From contig CM042017.1 in assembly GCA_023525715.1 (NCBI GenBank), positions 83,420,357 to 83,484,356 of the forward strand: DNA of 64,000 bases. The letters are read 5' to 3'. The translations under genes were made by a program, and so were the position numbers. The DNA comes from Cichorium intybus. Taxonomy: Eukaryota; Streptophyta; Magnoliopsida; Asterales; Asteraceae. The notes under the pieces are model-generated. The model searched no databases and had not been told where the DNA came from. It saw only the letters and a list, made by a program, of their open reading frames with translations. Positions 26,820-40,370 of the stretch are shown here, in pieces; the first letter of the stretch is position 1; the number at the start of each line of letters is the position of its first letter.

Positions 26820-26980
26820 AATAGAGTGCAAAAACTTCTAACCGGTTTGAATTTTAGTCAATGAAGTTGTATGAAGCATTTGATCCAACACATAGAATGC
26901 AAAAACATCTAACCAGATTGAATATTCATCCATGAAGTTCTATCAGACATTTGATCAAACACAAATAGTGCAAAAACACC
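26820..26980. repeat. Minisatellite, period 70-71 bp, 2.3 copies
   Basis: The order TGCAAAAACWTCTAACC, TTGAAT, CAATGAAGTT/CCATGAAGTT, ATTTGATC.AACACA repeats from about 26,826, 26,896 and 26,967. Confidence 0.75.
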
Positions 26981-27839
26981 AAATGGATATAATCATCAAT
27001 TAGAATTAGAGGAACACCAAATACAGATGAAATCGTCATATGGTTTAAAAAACATTGCATAATAGAATAAAATAAAGTAAAGATTATGAAAAAAGTAAGT
27101 CTGCAATAACCTTACAAAATTCGAAAGTATATATGATTAGATATTAGAATCATCATAGACGCATTCTTGTAGTCGAATCGATTTCAATTGCAATATTTTC
27201 CTGGTTTGAATTAGATAAAAGAAACACAAAATTAAAGAACACACCATGGCAAGAAGTAGCAGCCATCTTCTCCTCGTCAATCAAACAATGACGCTCTCTA
27301 AACGATTTCCACAAGATGTACCGTAATATCAAAATCAAAACGCTAAATAAGGAAATCATGGGAGAATCTATGTAGTAAAACCATGGAATTAATGATCTAC
27401 AGAGAAGGATGTATACTCACAGTAGCGTCGGGGGATGTAGCGTCTAGGTCAGGGAGCCGAGAGCAAGAGAAATGGAGTTAAACATTGAATCGATGAACAT
27501 TTATGGTTCGATAATTTGATTTTCAAAAGGAAATGAGAAATTGAGGGCGAAATTAAGGGAGATAGAGAGGTGATCAACAATAAATCTAACCTGCCATTGA
27601 TGAAAACGAAAAATCAAACACCAAGTAATTAGGTCTCGTTACCTTATCAGTTGCTGATTTTTAGGACTGTAGTTGGAAACTCCAGCTATGTACTGGAAAC
27701 AGATATAATAGGAATCAAAACATAAAACAAAGAGCGGGAAATATAGAATTGGAGCAACAAAGATTACACGTGTCGGTTGGAGAATAGGCTTTAAAAATTG
27801 AACATGTGGCAAACATTATTTTTATTTATTAGGTATAGT

Positions 27840-28522
<683 letters not shown>

Positions 28523-28616
<94 letters not shown>
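28523..28616. repeat. (TA)n array
   Basis: Last array of the linked run, 47 units. Confidence 0.98.
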
Positions 28617-28618
<2 letters not shown>

Positions 28619-28893
28619 ATGGGTTCAATGCATAACCAAAATATATTACCTAACTACAGAGTCATATTTTTCACCGTTGATCTAGTTTTGATGATAAATG
28701 GTATAATGTTCCAATTAACATCCATATCCACAAGATACGGAATTAAAGGTGCGTCCAGTAATGTTCATGAATGAACAAATGTTCAACAATGAACATATGT
28801 TCATCAATGAACATATGTTCATCAATGAACATATGTTCATACATGAACATATCACGAACATACGGAATTAAAGGTACGTCCAATAATTTCGAC
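28617..28893. other. Host sequence of the copia insertion, left flank
   Basis: It starts at a (TA)n border, so it is probably the end of another array-bounded element. ATACGGAATTAAAGG followed by CGTCCARTAAT occurs twice (28,736 and 28,860), flanking a palindrome array. The same palindrome array reappears on the far side of the copia at 63,719, showing that both flanks belonged to one locus. Confidence 0.55.
28762..28857. repeat. Tandem perfect palindromes ATGAACATATGTTCAT
   Basis: The 16-bp word is its own reverse complement and repeats with an 18-bp period, joined by CA or AC. The partner array is at 63,719-63,800. Confidence 0.9.
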
Positions 28894-28898
28894 CATTA
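28894..28898. repeat. Copia target-site duplication, left copy (CATTA)
   Basis: The identical CATTA follows the 3' LTR at 63,638-63,642, as expected for a 5-bp staggered integrase cut. Confidence 0.85.
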
Positions 28899-29198
28899 TG
28901 TAGAATAATTAATTAGATTGAGTCAATTGCGCATGCATTAATCAAGCCTTTTAGTTAGCGTACATTTATGGTGGGCCTGTCCATTCCATAATTAGTTTTA
29001 GTATATAAGGCATGCACGTACCCTAATTAGGGTTAACTTTTGTAAATCGTATTCACGACACTCATACATAATAGTTCTCTCTGAATTGTTCTTGAGTTGC
29101 ATATTAATCATTCGACATCAGTTCTACATATTGTGTGTTCTTGTTTATTGTTCTTATTCCGCATTATTGAATCTTGATCCTACTTCTGTGATTCAACA
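28899..29198 (+). repeat. Copia 5' LTR
   Basis: It begins TGTAGAATAATTAATTAGAT and ends GTGATTCAACA, 300 bp. AGTATATAAGGC (28,999-29,010) is a good TATA box, so transcription probably starts about 30 bases later. It pairs with 63,337-63,637. Confidence 0.95.
29000..29010 (+). promoter_or_regulatory. TATA box of the copia LTR
   Basis: TATATAAGGC within the 5' LTR, conserved in the 3' LTR near 63,440. Confidence 0.7.
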
Positions 29199-29200
29199 AT

Positions 29201-29212
29201 TGGTATCAGAGC
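29201..29212 (+). other. Copia primer-binding site (initiator Met-tRNA)
   Basis: TGGTATCAGAGC, complementary to the 3' end of plant initiator methionine tRNA, lies two bases after the 5' LTR. Confidence 0.93.
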
Positions 29213-29388
29213 AGGAGATTGTGTACTTCATACATATCTCTTGTGTTGAGTTTTTAAGCTTTTGTTCATAGATCTATCTCTGGTTATCTTCATCATCTTA
29301 ATCGATTTTGGATATCAGACCTTGATCTTTTGTTTAAACTTTTTCTCGATTCATATATACACATCTGATTCAAATTTAACAAGATCAC

Positions 29389-30422
29389 ATGGCTCACGAC
29401 GATCAATACACTCAATCTTTCAACCTGTCCAGCAGCATCGGTTCTACTATTAGAATCCCGATCCTTTTCACCAACGATTATGAGGTTTGGGCACTGCATT
29501 TTGAAGATTATGTTCTTGGTATCGAAGAACATGGATCAACAATCTGGCAGGCGATCACTGTTGAAACTTTCGCTCACACAGGAACGAGGAGGGTTATCAA
29601 AACCCTAAGAGAATACAACGATCTTCTTGTCGTACACACCAACATTCCTCAAGACGAGAAAGACAAACTCATGTGCAACATCAAAGCCTTCAGAATCATT
29701 CGGTTTGCTCTTCAATCCGATACTCTTCGACTGGTCAGTTCATGTGAGACTGCGAAGGAGATCTGGGATAGATTACAGGAGTTATACTCGGGTGATGCCG
29801 ATCTTGAGCATTCGGTTTAAACCACTCTCCTTTCCGAATTCGGATCTTTTGAGCAAGATCCAAACAAAACCCTGATCCAAGTCTTTAATAGTTATAATCA
29901 TCTTCTCAGCAGGCTGTTAAAGTACAAAATTGCCCGAACGGTTATTGAGCAAAAGGTTACCTTTCTGGATGGTCTCCGATCTGAATGGAAGTCTATTGTC
30001 TCAACAATAAAGGCACACAAGCAGTTCAAAACGTACACTTTGGCGAAGGTGATAGGTATTCTCAAATCGCATGAGAAAAAGATAACTTCCGAAGTAAAAG
30101 CAACTACAAGTCTGGGTTCTCTCGCTCTTGTTGCGAAGGGAAAGAAGGCTACTGAAGATGACTCGGAATCTGATATTTCCGACGAAGAGCTGACCAGGGA
30201 GGACAAAGCTCTTATGGTGTCCAATCCCAATAAATTCTTCAAGAAAAACTTCTCTAAATTCAAGAATAAAAGTCGACAGGGAAGTTTCAGCTCTGAAAGC
30301 CAAAGGAGGATACTCAAAGAAAGCCAAAGACTGATGATGAGAAGAAGCTGGTTGGTGACTCCGGTTATGACTGCCATTATTGCAAAGGCAAGAACCACTT
30401 CATGAAACACTGCTTGCTCTGA
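29389..30422 (+). pseudogene. gag: Copia gag (capsid and zinc knuckle)
   Basis: The start MAHDDQYTQSFNLSSS is the first ATG after the leader. The product packs element RNA in virus-like particles. Residues 20-230 match the copia-type gag-polypeptide layout (YEVWALHFEDYVLGIE, ETAKEIWDRLQELYSGD). A stop replaces a sense codon at 29,818-29,820. A frameshift between about 30,300 and 30,357 precedes the zinc knuckle CHYCKGKNHFMKHC (30,372-30,413), which has intact CX2CX4HX4C spacing. A TGA follows at 30,420-30,422 in the same frame as the next segment, where CGA (Arg) is the likely ancestral codon. Confidence 0.9.
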
Positions 30423-32831
30423 AAGCAGATAGAGAAGAAGGAGCAGGTAAAGGACGAAGCATACTACGCAAAGAAGATTGCAGATCTGAAGAAAGATGAT
30501 GCTTCAACCGTCAAGTCAGCTTTTGTGGTGCAGGTGGACAGCGAGTACGGTGCCGTTGAGGTTTGGTCAACGGATTCTGATGATAAAGAGGTGAGAAAGC
30601 CAACGCATGGTAGATGTCTTATGGTGAAGGGTGATAGCTCCGATTTCCGAGGGTACTCCACAGATAGGTGCCAAACATCAGCGAGCTGTTTCGCAGCGAA
30701 GCCTGTTTCGGAGCAGGTTGAAGAATGTGATGCTGTCGTAAACAAGGTACACTCAATTCTTAATTCTTTAAATATTTGCTCTTCTGGTTATAATAAGGAA
30801 TTAGATGATCTAAGGTTCACTATCTCTAGTTTCAGTGATAGTTTAAAACGAACTCGACTTAGTAATTCTAACCTAAATGATCAATTGAGCAGGATATCGC
30901 TTAAGAATGAGGAGAGGAGGATGAAAATTGATGCGTTGGAGTCAGAGTTAATTAGAGCTAGGGATAATGTTATTTATGTTCAGAGAGACAATTTATTGCT
31001 TATTAAACAGCGTAAAATTTTTTGTTTAATTGCGAAACATCTTTATAGTAATATCACTCGGTTACATCTTGATTGTGATATAGGCAGGGGTTTACACAAA
31101 ATGATTTTGCCCTTTCTTGAATTGAAAGAAGATGAAATCGATGCTGAATGTTACAGGTGTGAAACCATTGTTTCATCTGATGATGTTTCGGAAGCATATC
31201 GTATCGGACTTGACAAAATTGAAAATTATATTCAGTCCAAAGAACATAAAAGCATGGTTAAAGAATATTTTTCTGAAAATGATAGAGAAGAAATTAAGAC
31301 TGCCACCTTAAAGAAATTTCATTCGTTAAGCTCAAAATTGAATTCTGAAGATACTCTCAACACTGAGAATATCTCCGACTTTGATGAAAACGAAATGAGT
31401 GAAATCTCAGTTGAGGATGAGGTTGACTGTTCTGTTTTTGTGAACGATCAAACTGAATCTAAGAAAAATCTTATTTTCTGAAAATTCAGTTGCTTTTACA
31501 AGAATTGTTGAAAACAAGGGTTCACAAGCCTTAAATGAACATAAAAGCATGGTTAAAGAATATTTTTCTGAAAATGATAGAGAAGAAATTAAGACTGCCA
31601 CCTTAAAGAAATTTCATTCGTTAAGCTCAAAATTGAATTCCGAAGATACTCTCAACACTGAGAATATCTCCGACTTTGATGAAAGCGAAATGAGTGAAAT
31701 ATCAGTTGAGGATGAGGTTGACTGTTCTGTTTTTGAGAACGATCAAACTGAATCTAAGAAAAATCTTATTTATGAAAATTCAGTTGTTTTTGCAAGAATT
31801 GTTGAAAACAAGGGTTCACAAGCCTTAAATGAACAAGCAACAGTTTTTCCAAAAATTCAAACAGTTCCGAATCAAGTTTTCATTAAACAAGGCCTGAACT
31901 CTAAAGATGTTACAGAACTCAAAGTCCTTGTTGATAACAATAATTTCGATGGTTGCGATGCCTTCTTTTGGTCGGAACCAATTGATAATTCAGATGAAAC
32001 CAAAGGTCTTTCCGAAATGACCTCTTGGAAGTCCCGAGGCAAGTATATATCAGGATCTCTGAATCACAAAGATTCATTTTCGCAGCCAGGCTCAAGTGGC
32101 ACAAAGAATTTTTCAAACTCTATCTCTAGTGCTTTTAAACCCATACCAACAAAATGTTCAACCTCAGTATCTCGTATTCATAAGTCTCCCGAAGAGCTTA
32201 TTGCTAAAAGGAAACAAATGAATGCAAGATACAAAAAGAATTTGAAGGAAAGAAAACAATTTTGGAGAAATAAAAACACTTTCAATCCTACTTCAAATTC
32301 CACTTAAAAGGTTGGCATCAAATACATTCTCAAACCTCAACCAAGTTCATCCACAAAACAGACCTTTCCGAAATCTCACAACTTCGTGAAAAAGGTTGAA
32401 ATTCCTAAAACATCTGAAACCTCAAAGAAAAACCCTTTCAACCCCACTCTTAAATCTAACGATTTATAGGGAAAAGCCAAACTTTACCCTAAACCTCAAC
32501 AAAAGCCAATTTTCAAATAAACAAAATTCTCACAAGCTCAAAAGAACGTTAACTTAGGAACCAAACAGGCTTTCCATTCGGTAATATCTTCTAAAGGTTT
32601 GCAAAGTCATTTGACTCCGATTCCGAAATCCAATACTTTTGTTCATACAAAATCTCGCTTTGCTACAGAAGTTTGGCAAAATACAAAAACAAAAGTATTT
32701 CGCTTCGAAAACAAAAAAAAAAATTCCCCAAGAAGAAATCATTTTGGCTTAACAAATCTAACATATTTCATGTTTTCAAGAAATTCTCACAAGGACATAC
32801 ATTGGTTTGGGTTCCTAAATCTCTCTAATTT
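30423..32831 (+). pseudogene. Copia gag-protease linker with coiled coils
   Basis: About 800 codons lie between the zinc knuckle and the protease, far more than the usual copia spacer. The sequence is acidic and heptad-like (DDLRFTISSFSDSLKRTR; EERRMKIDALESELIRARD), suggesting coiled coil, then basic and serine/asparagine-rich (KRKQMNARYKKNLKERKQFW). It contains a tandem duplication (31,242-31,830) and stops near 31,481, 32,307, 32,469 and 32,520, with frame changes on the way. Function unknown; the position suggests a structural extension of gag. Confidence 0.7.
31242..31830 (+). repeat. In-frame 98-codon tandem duplication in the copia linker
   Basis: Copy 1 is 31,242-31,536 (295 bp) and copy 2 is 31,537-31,830 (294 bp); both start GAACATAAAAGCATGG. 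They are nearly identical. Copy 1 has one extra base (ATTTTCTGAAAA against ATTTATGAAAA), which creates the stop at 31,479-31,481. The original unit was therefore 294 bp, a whole number of codons. Confidence 0.93.
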
Positions 32832-32983
32832 GTGCATGTAATTCGTGACGAACAGTATGATCCGAAATGGTACATAGATAGTGGTTGTTCGCGTCACATG
32901 ACGGGGAGAAGGGAAGAACTGCGAGAATATCGATCATTGCGAAATGTAGGAAGAATACGCTATGGAAACAATGCGACTGGAGA
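32832..32983 (+). pseudogene. Copia aspartic protease, N-terminal half
   Basis: WYIDSGCSRHMTG holds the catalytic Asp of the D-S-G motif; this enzyme cuts the polyprotein. The frame is shifted relative to the linker. The reading frame continues through YGNNATG to 32,983, where the solo LTR entered. It resumes with GEIKGYGMI at 35,991, giving a clean join at a glycine codon. Confidence 0.9.
32979..32983. repeat. Target-site duplication GGAGA of the solo LTR
   Basis: The same five bases occur at 35,990-35,994. Confidence 0.92.
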
Positions 32984-35900
32984 TGTGACAATTGTCAAAT
33001 TAGTCAACGAAAGTCAACTCAAGTCAACTAGAGCGTACGTTAGGTCAATATATTAAAACGTAAATTTTATAACCTCTACAATGTATTATTGGATATTATA
33101 ATACTACATACACTAATTCAAATCAATTATGCGAACAAACATTGCAAAGTTAGATGTTTTTGCAAAAAATAATAATAATAATAATAATAATAAATTATAC
33201 GTCGTAAATAGTGTCTGGCGTGAATAGTGATCGGTAAAATTCAAAACTTGTCGGAATATTACAAATTTTATATTGAAACGTAGATAAAAATACGACGGTT
33301 CCAAATATATAGTTATATTTTTACCAAACGTTATATATAAAAAGTTATGATAGAAAAACGTTTAATTTACCTTAAAAGCGACGTTTGATTATTAAAATAT
33401 TTATTTTAATATATATAAATTTAAAAAAAAAGGAATGTAATCCGGCCATTTTCAAAAAAAATTTTCAAAGTTTGAATTTTGTTTATTATTATTTTATTTT
33501 AATTTTATTTTATATAAGGTGGGCCCCACTTCATTATATAATCAATTTTACACATTTTATCCTCAAAGAATTTGTATTTTCATTTCGAACACTACGTATT
33601 CAATACGTATTTTTAAGTTTATCAATAATATTATGACGTTTTATAAAACGGAAAAATTACCGTCAAAACAGTATCGTCGATACGAACAATCTGACGTCAA
33701 AATTTAATATTATTGATATTAGTTTTATATTTAATATTTTCTTTTTCTTTAAAATGAACTTGTATTTACATTTAAACCCTATATTTTTATTAAACTTACA
33801 ATTAATACCCTTTCGTTAATTCGTTAAAGACTTTTAGTTAAAAAGTTGATATTATTAAACTACGATTTCCGTAGATTATATTTTTATAAACAAAAATCAT
33901 TTGTTTTATATAAAAACTATTAAATCTATTTAAAGAGTATTTTAAGGGTATGTTTTGTCATAAACAAATTTTAAAAGTTATAATTGTCAAATATCCGTAT
34001 CTTGAGGGCCGCTATACGAAAATAAACCTACTATAAATAGAGGCTCAAATCCTCTCATTTTCTCACAACTCATATCTCGATCTATATATCACTAGATAGT
34101 ATTGTTAGAAGATTCTTCGATATATAGATATATATATACGAAGAATGAGCGTTAGAAATAGATATTTCAGTTATAAATATAGTAAGTTCGAGTTATAAGC
34201 ACGAAGAGTCGGACGATCTAACAACAATTGGCGATAAGGTCCTAGTCGACATTGAGGTGATTTCATACCCCTTCTTTTTATCTTTATTCAAGTTTTAAGG
34301 GGGAGAATACAAGTTATACTATAAAAATAGCTATTTATACTCATTTGTAACAATAGTAAACAAAATGTGAATTTTGTAAACATCATTATGACAACAATTC
34401 AATTATAGTTCCAAAATATAATATCGAATGATCTACTTACGAGAGCGGTGTCTAGGCCGATCATTTGGGCTAGGTTGTTGGATTTCCGAAAGGCTTATAC
34501 GCTGAAAGGGTCCTGCCTCCCCATTTGATTTTCTACCTGGCCGTTCTTTGTTTGATAGTCATGAAATATTATATTGGAATTAATAATGGGTATAACCAAT
34601 TTATTACACCACTATTATGGAAAATATTTTAAAAGATGTTGTTTATAACCATTTAAATAAGTTATTTCACATATATTCGTAAATATATGTTTTTCACGAC
34701 AGAATACCAAAAATAAACTATTATAGGAATAGTTTGTGAATACAAATGTTACTATAACGGTTAGAACAAGACAAATAATTATATACAAATATATAATTAT
34801 TATACATTACTATATTATCATGGGAAAAATGATAATTGGCAAATACAAGGGTTTTTCATATACAAACTTTACGTAAACAAGTTGATTGATACATACATTT
34901 TTGTGAGACGGGTCTTCACAGTGCTTATTTAAGTACATACTATAAGTCCTGAAATTTATAACCAGAGTCTCGGTAAGAAAACGTGATATTTGTGTATAGA
35001 TCTATACGGGATTGACAACCCCGCATCTGAGCTGCTAGCTACAGCTAGACCGACGGGTCTGAGGTGACAAATGTCATAACAGTCCGACGCCTGAAGAACG
35101 TCGAAGCAGGCCTACATGGTCACAGTATGGTTATAGGACGTCTCGCATGGGAAATCAACTTTATAAATTGTTTACGTGGAAATATACATTTTCAAAGGTT
35201 TTATACTACAAGCTACGCTATACATTTTAGTCTTTGGATTTTTAAGACTTGGATACATTCATAAGAAAATATTGGATTTTCTTGGAGTACAATACTACAT
35301 TTTACAAGGAAAGAGATTCCTTATACAAGTTTTATGGTATTAAAACTACATTTTTACAAGTTACAAATATAAGTATGGTTTTACTTATATACACTGGTTC
35401 TATGGGAATTAAAACTATGTTTTATAAAAGGTATAAATATAAGTACGATTTACTTATATATACTAGTTTTATGGAATTAAGTCTACGATTAGTCTACAAA
35501 TAAACATCTATTTACACGGTTTCATACAACAATAAAACTACGTAATACTATTTTCAAGTATAGAAATACTTATACATTTACGGTCTTTGGGTTTTAAGAC
35601 TACGACTCATTTATAAGAAAATATTGGATTTTCTGGTTTCCAACACTATCTTTTTACAAGGAAAAAGGATTATGGATTTTCTCATACAAAAATCTTATGA
35701 ACTCACCAACGTAATGTTGACACTATTTCAAACTACTTGTATTCTCAGGAAATTGATAAGGTAACTACAACCTGTGACGATGGGTCGCTATGGCGTCATA
35801 CTATGTATTTTGATATCATATTGTAATTGTATTTAAAATATACAATCTTTTGAACTCTTGTAACATTTACAATTATGTATATGATGGATGTGTTTGCTTT

Positions 35901-35989
35901 GATCACTATTGTACAAACATTGTTGTGATGTTGTTCATGAAGTCATCCACCCTCAGACGTTTCCGCCATCGTGGTTTGGGGGTGTGACA
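32984..35989 (+). mobile_element. Solo LTR, 3.0 kb, in the copia protease
   Basis: It starts TGTGACAATTGTC and ends GGGGGTGTGACA, with exact flanking GGAGA. Removing it and one GGAGA restores an uninterrupted protease reading frame, which fixes both ends to the base. CTATAAATAGAGG (34,031-34,043) is a TATA box, followed by CTCTCATTTTCTCACAAC. There is no PBS, gag or pol, so the element was reduced to one LTR by recombination. A related LTR fragment lies inverted at 13,061. The 3-kb length and TGTGACA terminus suggest a gypsy family; the lineage is not assigned. Confidence 0.92.
34032..34039 (+). promoter_or_regulatory. TATA box of the 3.0-kb solo LTR
   Basis: TATAAATA about 1,050 bp into the LTR. 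Confidence 0.65.
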
Positions 35990-37813
35990 GGAGAAATCAA
36001 AGGCTATGGCATGATCACTTATAGCAAACTCTCAATTCGGAAAGTGGCTTATATGGAAGGTCTCCAACATAATCTAATAAGTGTTTCGCAATTGGTGGTT
36101 GGAACTGGGCTCAAAGTATCTTTTGATGAAGATGGTTCCGAACTGATAGAAAAGAAGGCCAAGAAGATTGTTCTGAAGTCAAAGTGAAAGGGTGAAATGT
36201 TCCCTCTGGATATGAAACCTATCATAGGAAAACCCGCCATCTGCTTACTTACCAGAGCTGCAAACGCCAATAGCTGGTTATGGCACAGACGCTTGTCTCA
36301 CATGAATTTCAGAGACATTAACAAGCTTGTACTTGGTGATCTCGTGCAAGGATTACCGCTTCTAAAGTATGACAAAGATCATTTATGTGATTCTTGCGAA
36401 CTTGGAAAACAAAGCAGAAAGAGTCACTCCACAATAATCAACACAAAGATCATTGAACCTCTGGAACTTTTGCATATCGATCTTTGTGGTCCATCTGCAA
36501 TCGAAAGTGTAGTTCACAACAAGTACATTTTGGTTGTAGTGGATGATTTCTCTCGTTTCACATGGGTATTCTTTCTTAAACAGAAATCCAAAGCAGCAAC
36601 CAACATGATAAATTTTATCAGGCAAGTAGAAGTACTTCTCCGAAAACAGGTTCGGATGATTAGAAGTGATAATGGCACGAAATTCAAGAATCAGGTTCTC
36701 GATGATTTTCTTGTCGGCAAAGGAATTTCTCATAACTTTTCCGCTCCTTACACTCCTCAACAAAATGGAGTAGTGTAAAAACGCAATCGTTCTCTATGTG
36801 AAGCTGCTTGCACCATGCTTTCTTTTGCGAAACTTCCTTTGTACTTCTGGGACGATGCCATCGCAACAACTTGCTTTAGTCAGAACCGCTCAACCATCAA
36901 TAAAATATTTCTTCTTACTCCTTACGAAATTCTCAACAAGAGAAAACCGAACATGAAATTCATTCATGTTTTCTGATCAAAGTGCTTCATTTTCAACCCG
37001 AAGGAGAAAAAAGTTAAATGGGATGAGAAGGCTGATGAAGGAATTTTTCTGGGATATTCATTAACTTCCAAAGCCTATCGTGTTTTGAACAAACGATCTC
37101 GGAATATCGAAGAAACTTACTATGTCACCTTCGATGACAAGTACAATTCCAGAGCACAACATCCTGGAAAGCAATCGCAAGAAATCTTCCCCGAGTCAAA
37201 TCAAACAACGATTCCTCTCATGAACCTGTATGAGGAATTCATGAATCTGTTCGATGAGCCTGAAACTGCGAAATCAGCAGAAAAACATGTGACAGACAAC
37301 CAAGGCGATGAACTTCTGAAGATTGTAGACAATGCGGTCAATGAATCTGAAAGTACTCTAGAAGAATCTTCTGTTCCGATTCCGAATTCGGACAACCCAA
37401 CACCCACTCCAGAAATTCCGATTCCGATTTCTACAGAAAATCAACCTCCAACAAATAATTCGGAATCTCTACCCCAGGGGGAGAATCCAACACCTATCCA
37501 GGGGAGGGACCATCCACTGTACTGGAGGAGCCTGTTCCTGATATTGAGGGAGAGCACACAAGTGTCACGAATAACGAATCTCATGCAATCTTCCAGGGGG
37601 AGAATGAGAATGAAATAATGTAGACGACACTCAATCAGAGGCTCAATCGGAAACAGAAGAAATTTTCGCAGAAATCAATCCTGAGTATGATCCAAACTAT
37701 CTTCCAATGTTAAAATGGACGAAAGATCATCCACAATCTTAGATTATTGGAGAAACGTTAGCTGGTGTTTTAACTAGAGCTCAACTGAAAGCGAATCAAA
37801 CTGCATTATTTTA
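35990..37813 (+). pseudogene. Copia protease end, integrase and linker
   Basis: After the protease tail (AYMEGLQHNLISVSQL) comes the GAG-pre-integrase/HHCC domain (WLWHRRLSHMNF, CDSCELGKQ). The catalytic core follows, with D in LLHIDLCGP and D in IRSDNGTKF. Exactly 35 codons after the second Asp, where the catalytic Glu of the D,D-35-E triad belongs, stands a TAA (36,776-36,778). Other stops are at 36,185-36,187 and near 36,975. The C-terminal region (DEKADEGIFLGYSLTSKAYR) is recognisable, followed by a proline/acid-rich linker to reverse transcriptase. This integrase could not have catalysed strand transfer in its present form. Confidence 0.93.
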
Positions 37814-38380
37814 AAAAATGGTGTTGTCGCCATTTTATTCTAAGTAGATTGCGGAATAAGAAAGATTGAATACTTAGAATGAATCTTTCGCTCAACAATA
37901 AACGATGATATATAAATAAATTAAGTGCGAAAATGTAAAGGAACGTTGCGGAAAATATAAATGACGTGAAACGTAAAGTTGCGGAATATTAAATAAATTG
38001 TAAAGAACAAGTGCGGAAATTAAAAGACAATAATTAAATGATATAATGTAATTCGTATTTTTCATTAATAATAAGAAATGTGTTACATATTGGAAGTTAA
38101 GCTCAAACACAATTTCTGGTCTAAGTTGAATTACATAAAGATCTAGGAGGGAAGAATAGATAGAAAAGATAGAAACGATAGAAAGATAGAAAGATAGAAG
38201 GATAGAACGAAAAATATGGAGATCTAGAAAGAGGAAGAGATGTGAGGATGTCATTGATGTTCTTGAGGTGGCTGGAGAGAATTCTTCAGCCCCTCTTCAA
38301 ATTACTTTAGACTACATTGGAGTGATAGTTCCTCACAATCTCACTAGGATCTCACAATAAAACTCATGACCCAAGCCTCC

Positions 38381-38388
38381 TATTTATA
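38381..38388 (-). promoter_or_regulatory. TATA box of the minus-strand solo LTR
   Basis: TATAAATA on the minus strand, within a CCTCC/GGAGG palindromic setting. About ten TTTCTGAA/TTCGGAA words lie upstream of it (38,505-38,700). Confidence 0.6.
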
Positions 38389-38926
38389 GGAGGAAAAGAT
38401 ATTACAAGTACAACTAAAAATATTAAACTATTACAAAAGTACAATTTAACCGCTGACTAAAATAATCTAAGTCTTGAGCTTCCTGGTCTTCATCCGCTGT
38501 GTACTTTCGTTGCTGAACGGATCAGCAATTTGACGTTTATGATCCGTATTTTCTGAATTGTAACTGCTGAACTGTATTTTCTGAATCGGCATTTCTGAAG
38601 TGCAATTTCTGAACCAGAATTTATGATCCTTGCTGTTCGGAACCTTGATTTCTGTACTTGGATTCGGAACTCACATTCTCGGTAGAGATTTCGGAATGTA
38701 GAAATCAACAAGGCCCAACTTTTAATTTTGGCCCACTTAATTCCTTTTGCTTTGTTTCTATTCGAGTTCTTTCTTTTCTTGCTTTACGTAGCACATCCAC
38801 ATGTGAGCATTAAATGCATCACATTTTTTCTTTTCTAATTTAGTCCTCACGTAAGATATATGTATGCCTTTGTTTCTTTTCATTTTGATGTCCATTTTCA
38901 TTTGTTTTCTCATTTAACATACATGC

Positions 38927-39451
<525 letters not shown>

Positions 39452-39552
39452 CATGCATGTTGGTTCGAGTGCTTTTGCGATGTTGTCACTTTTGGTCTCG
39501 ATGAAGTTCGTTGGTCATCTAATGTTCAACATCTTCGGCATTTACACTAACA

Positions 39553-40114
39553 AATAGAATTTTGCATGTTCAATTCGTTTATTTCAAAGATAGAACCCAA
39601 AACAGTTAAAGTCGCACTTGATCATGCTGAGTGGGTCCAAGATATGCAAGATGAGCTGAATGAGTTTGAGCGTAACAAGGTCTGGAGATTAGTTCCGACT
39701 CCAGATAAAGCATCTGTTCTCGGAATGAAATGGGTATTCCGAAACAAATTTGACAAAGAAGGTAATGTCATTCGGAATAAAGCTCGATTGGTAGTCAAAG
39801 GCTATTGCCAAGAAGAAGGAATCGACTATGAAGAAACTTTCGCACCTGTTGCAAGACTAGAATCCGTTCGGATCTTTCTTGCATATGCGACACACAAGGG
39901 ATTTGATGTCTACCAAATGGATGTTAAGTGTGCATTTCTGAATGGAGAACTAGAAGAGACTGTCTATGTCCGAACAACCGCTAGGTTTTGTCAGCAGTAA
40001 GCATCCAGATCACTGCTACGTTTTGGATTAGGCGGTTTATGGTCTAAAGCAAGATCCAAGAGCATGGTACGAAACGTTGACTTGCTTCCTTAAGCAGTCT
40101 AAATTCAAGAAAGG
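39553..40114 (+). pseudogene. Copia reverse transcriptase, N-terminal part
   Basis: The frame reads MKWVFRNKFDKEGNVIRNKA, ARLVVKGYCQEEGIDYEETF, APVARLESVR and VYQMDVKCAFLNG, the RVT_2 (PF07727) fingers and first palm motif with the catalytic Asp of QMDVK. A one-base change of frame near 39,975 and a TAG near 40,029 (VLD*AVYGLKQDPRAWYE) break it. It stops at the Athila insertion in the codons for FKKG and resumes at 55,087. Confidence 0.95.
40110..40114. repeat. Athila target-site duplication, left copy (AAAGG)
   Basis: TAAGG at 55,082-55,086 is the partner with one mismatch; the copia frame supports the joint. Confidence 0.8.
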
Positions 40115-40370
40115 TGATATTGCCTCATTTATACATATATTTCCGGCAATATCGAGTGCTTAAACACGTGTTATTGGTTTAACATCAAGATAAAAGGTAC
40201 TTATTCATTTTAATTACCAAAATACAGGAAAAATTGTTGTATGAATAAGAAGGAGCTGAATTCAAGCTTTAAAATGAGAAAAAAAGGAGTAAAAGACCCT
40301 TCGGGAAGGAAAGAGCTGAATAGAGCGAATATTGGGCGAAAAAAACGAAGAAAGAAGTCCATCTGGACCT

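Noticed and set aside
28762..28857. CRISPR-like array
   Set aside because: Short palindromic repeats without unique spacers in a plant nuclear context.
35909..35988. Start of the copia ORF at 35,909
   Set aside because: The first 27 codons lie in the solo LTR; the copia frame really enters at 35,990.
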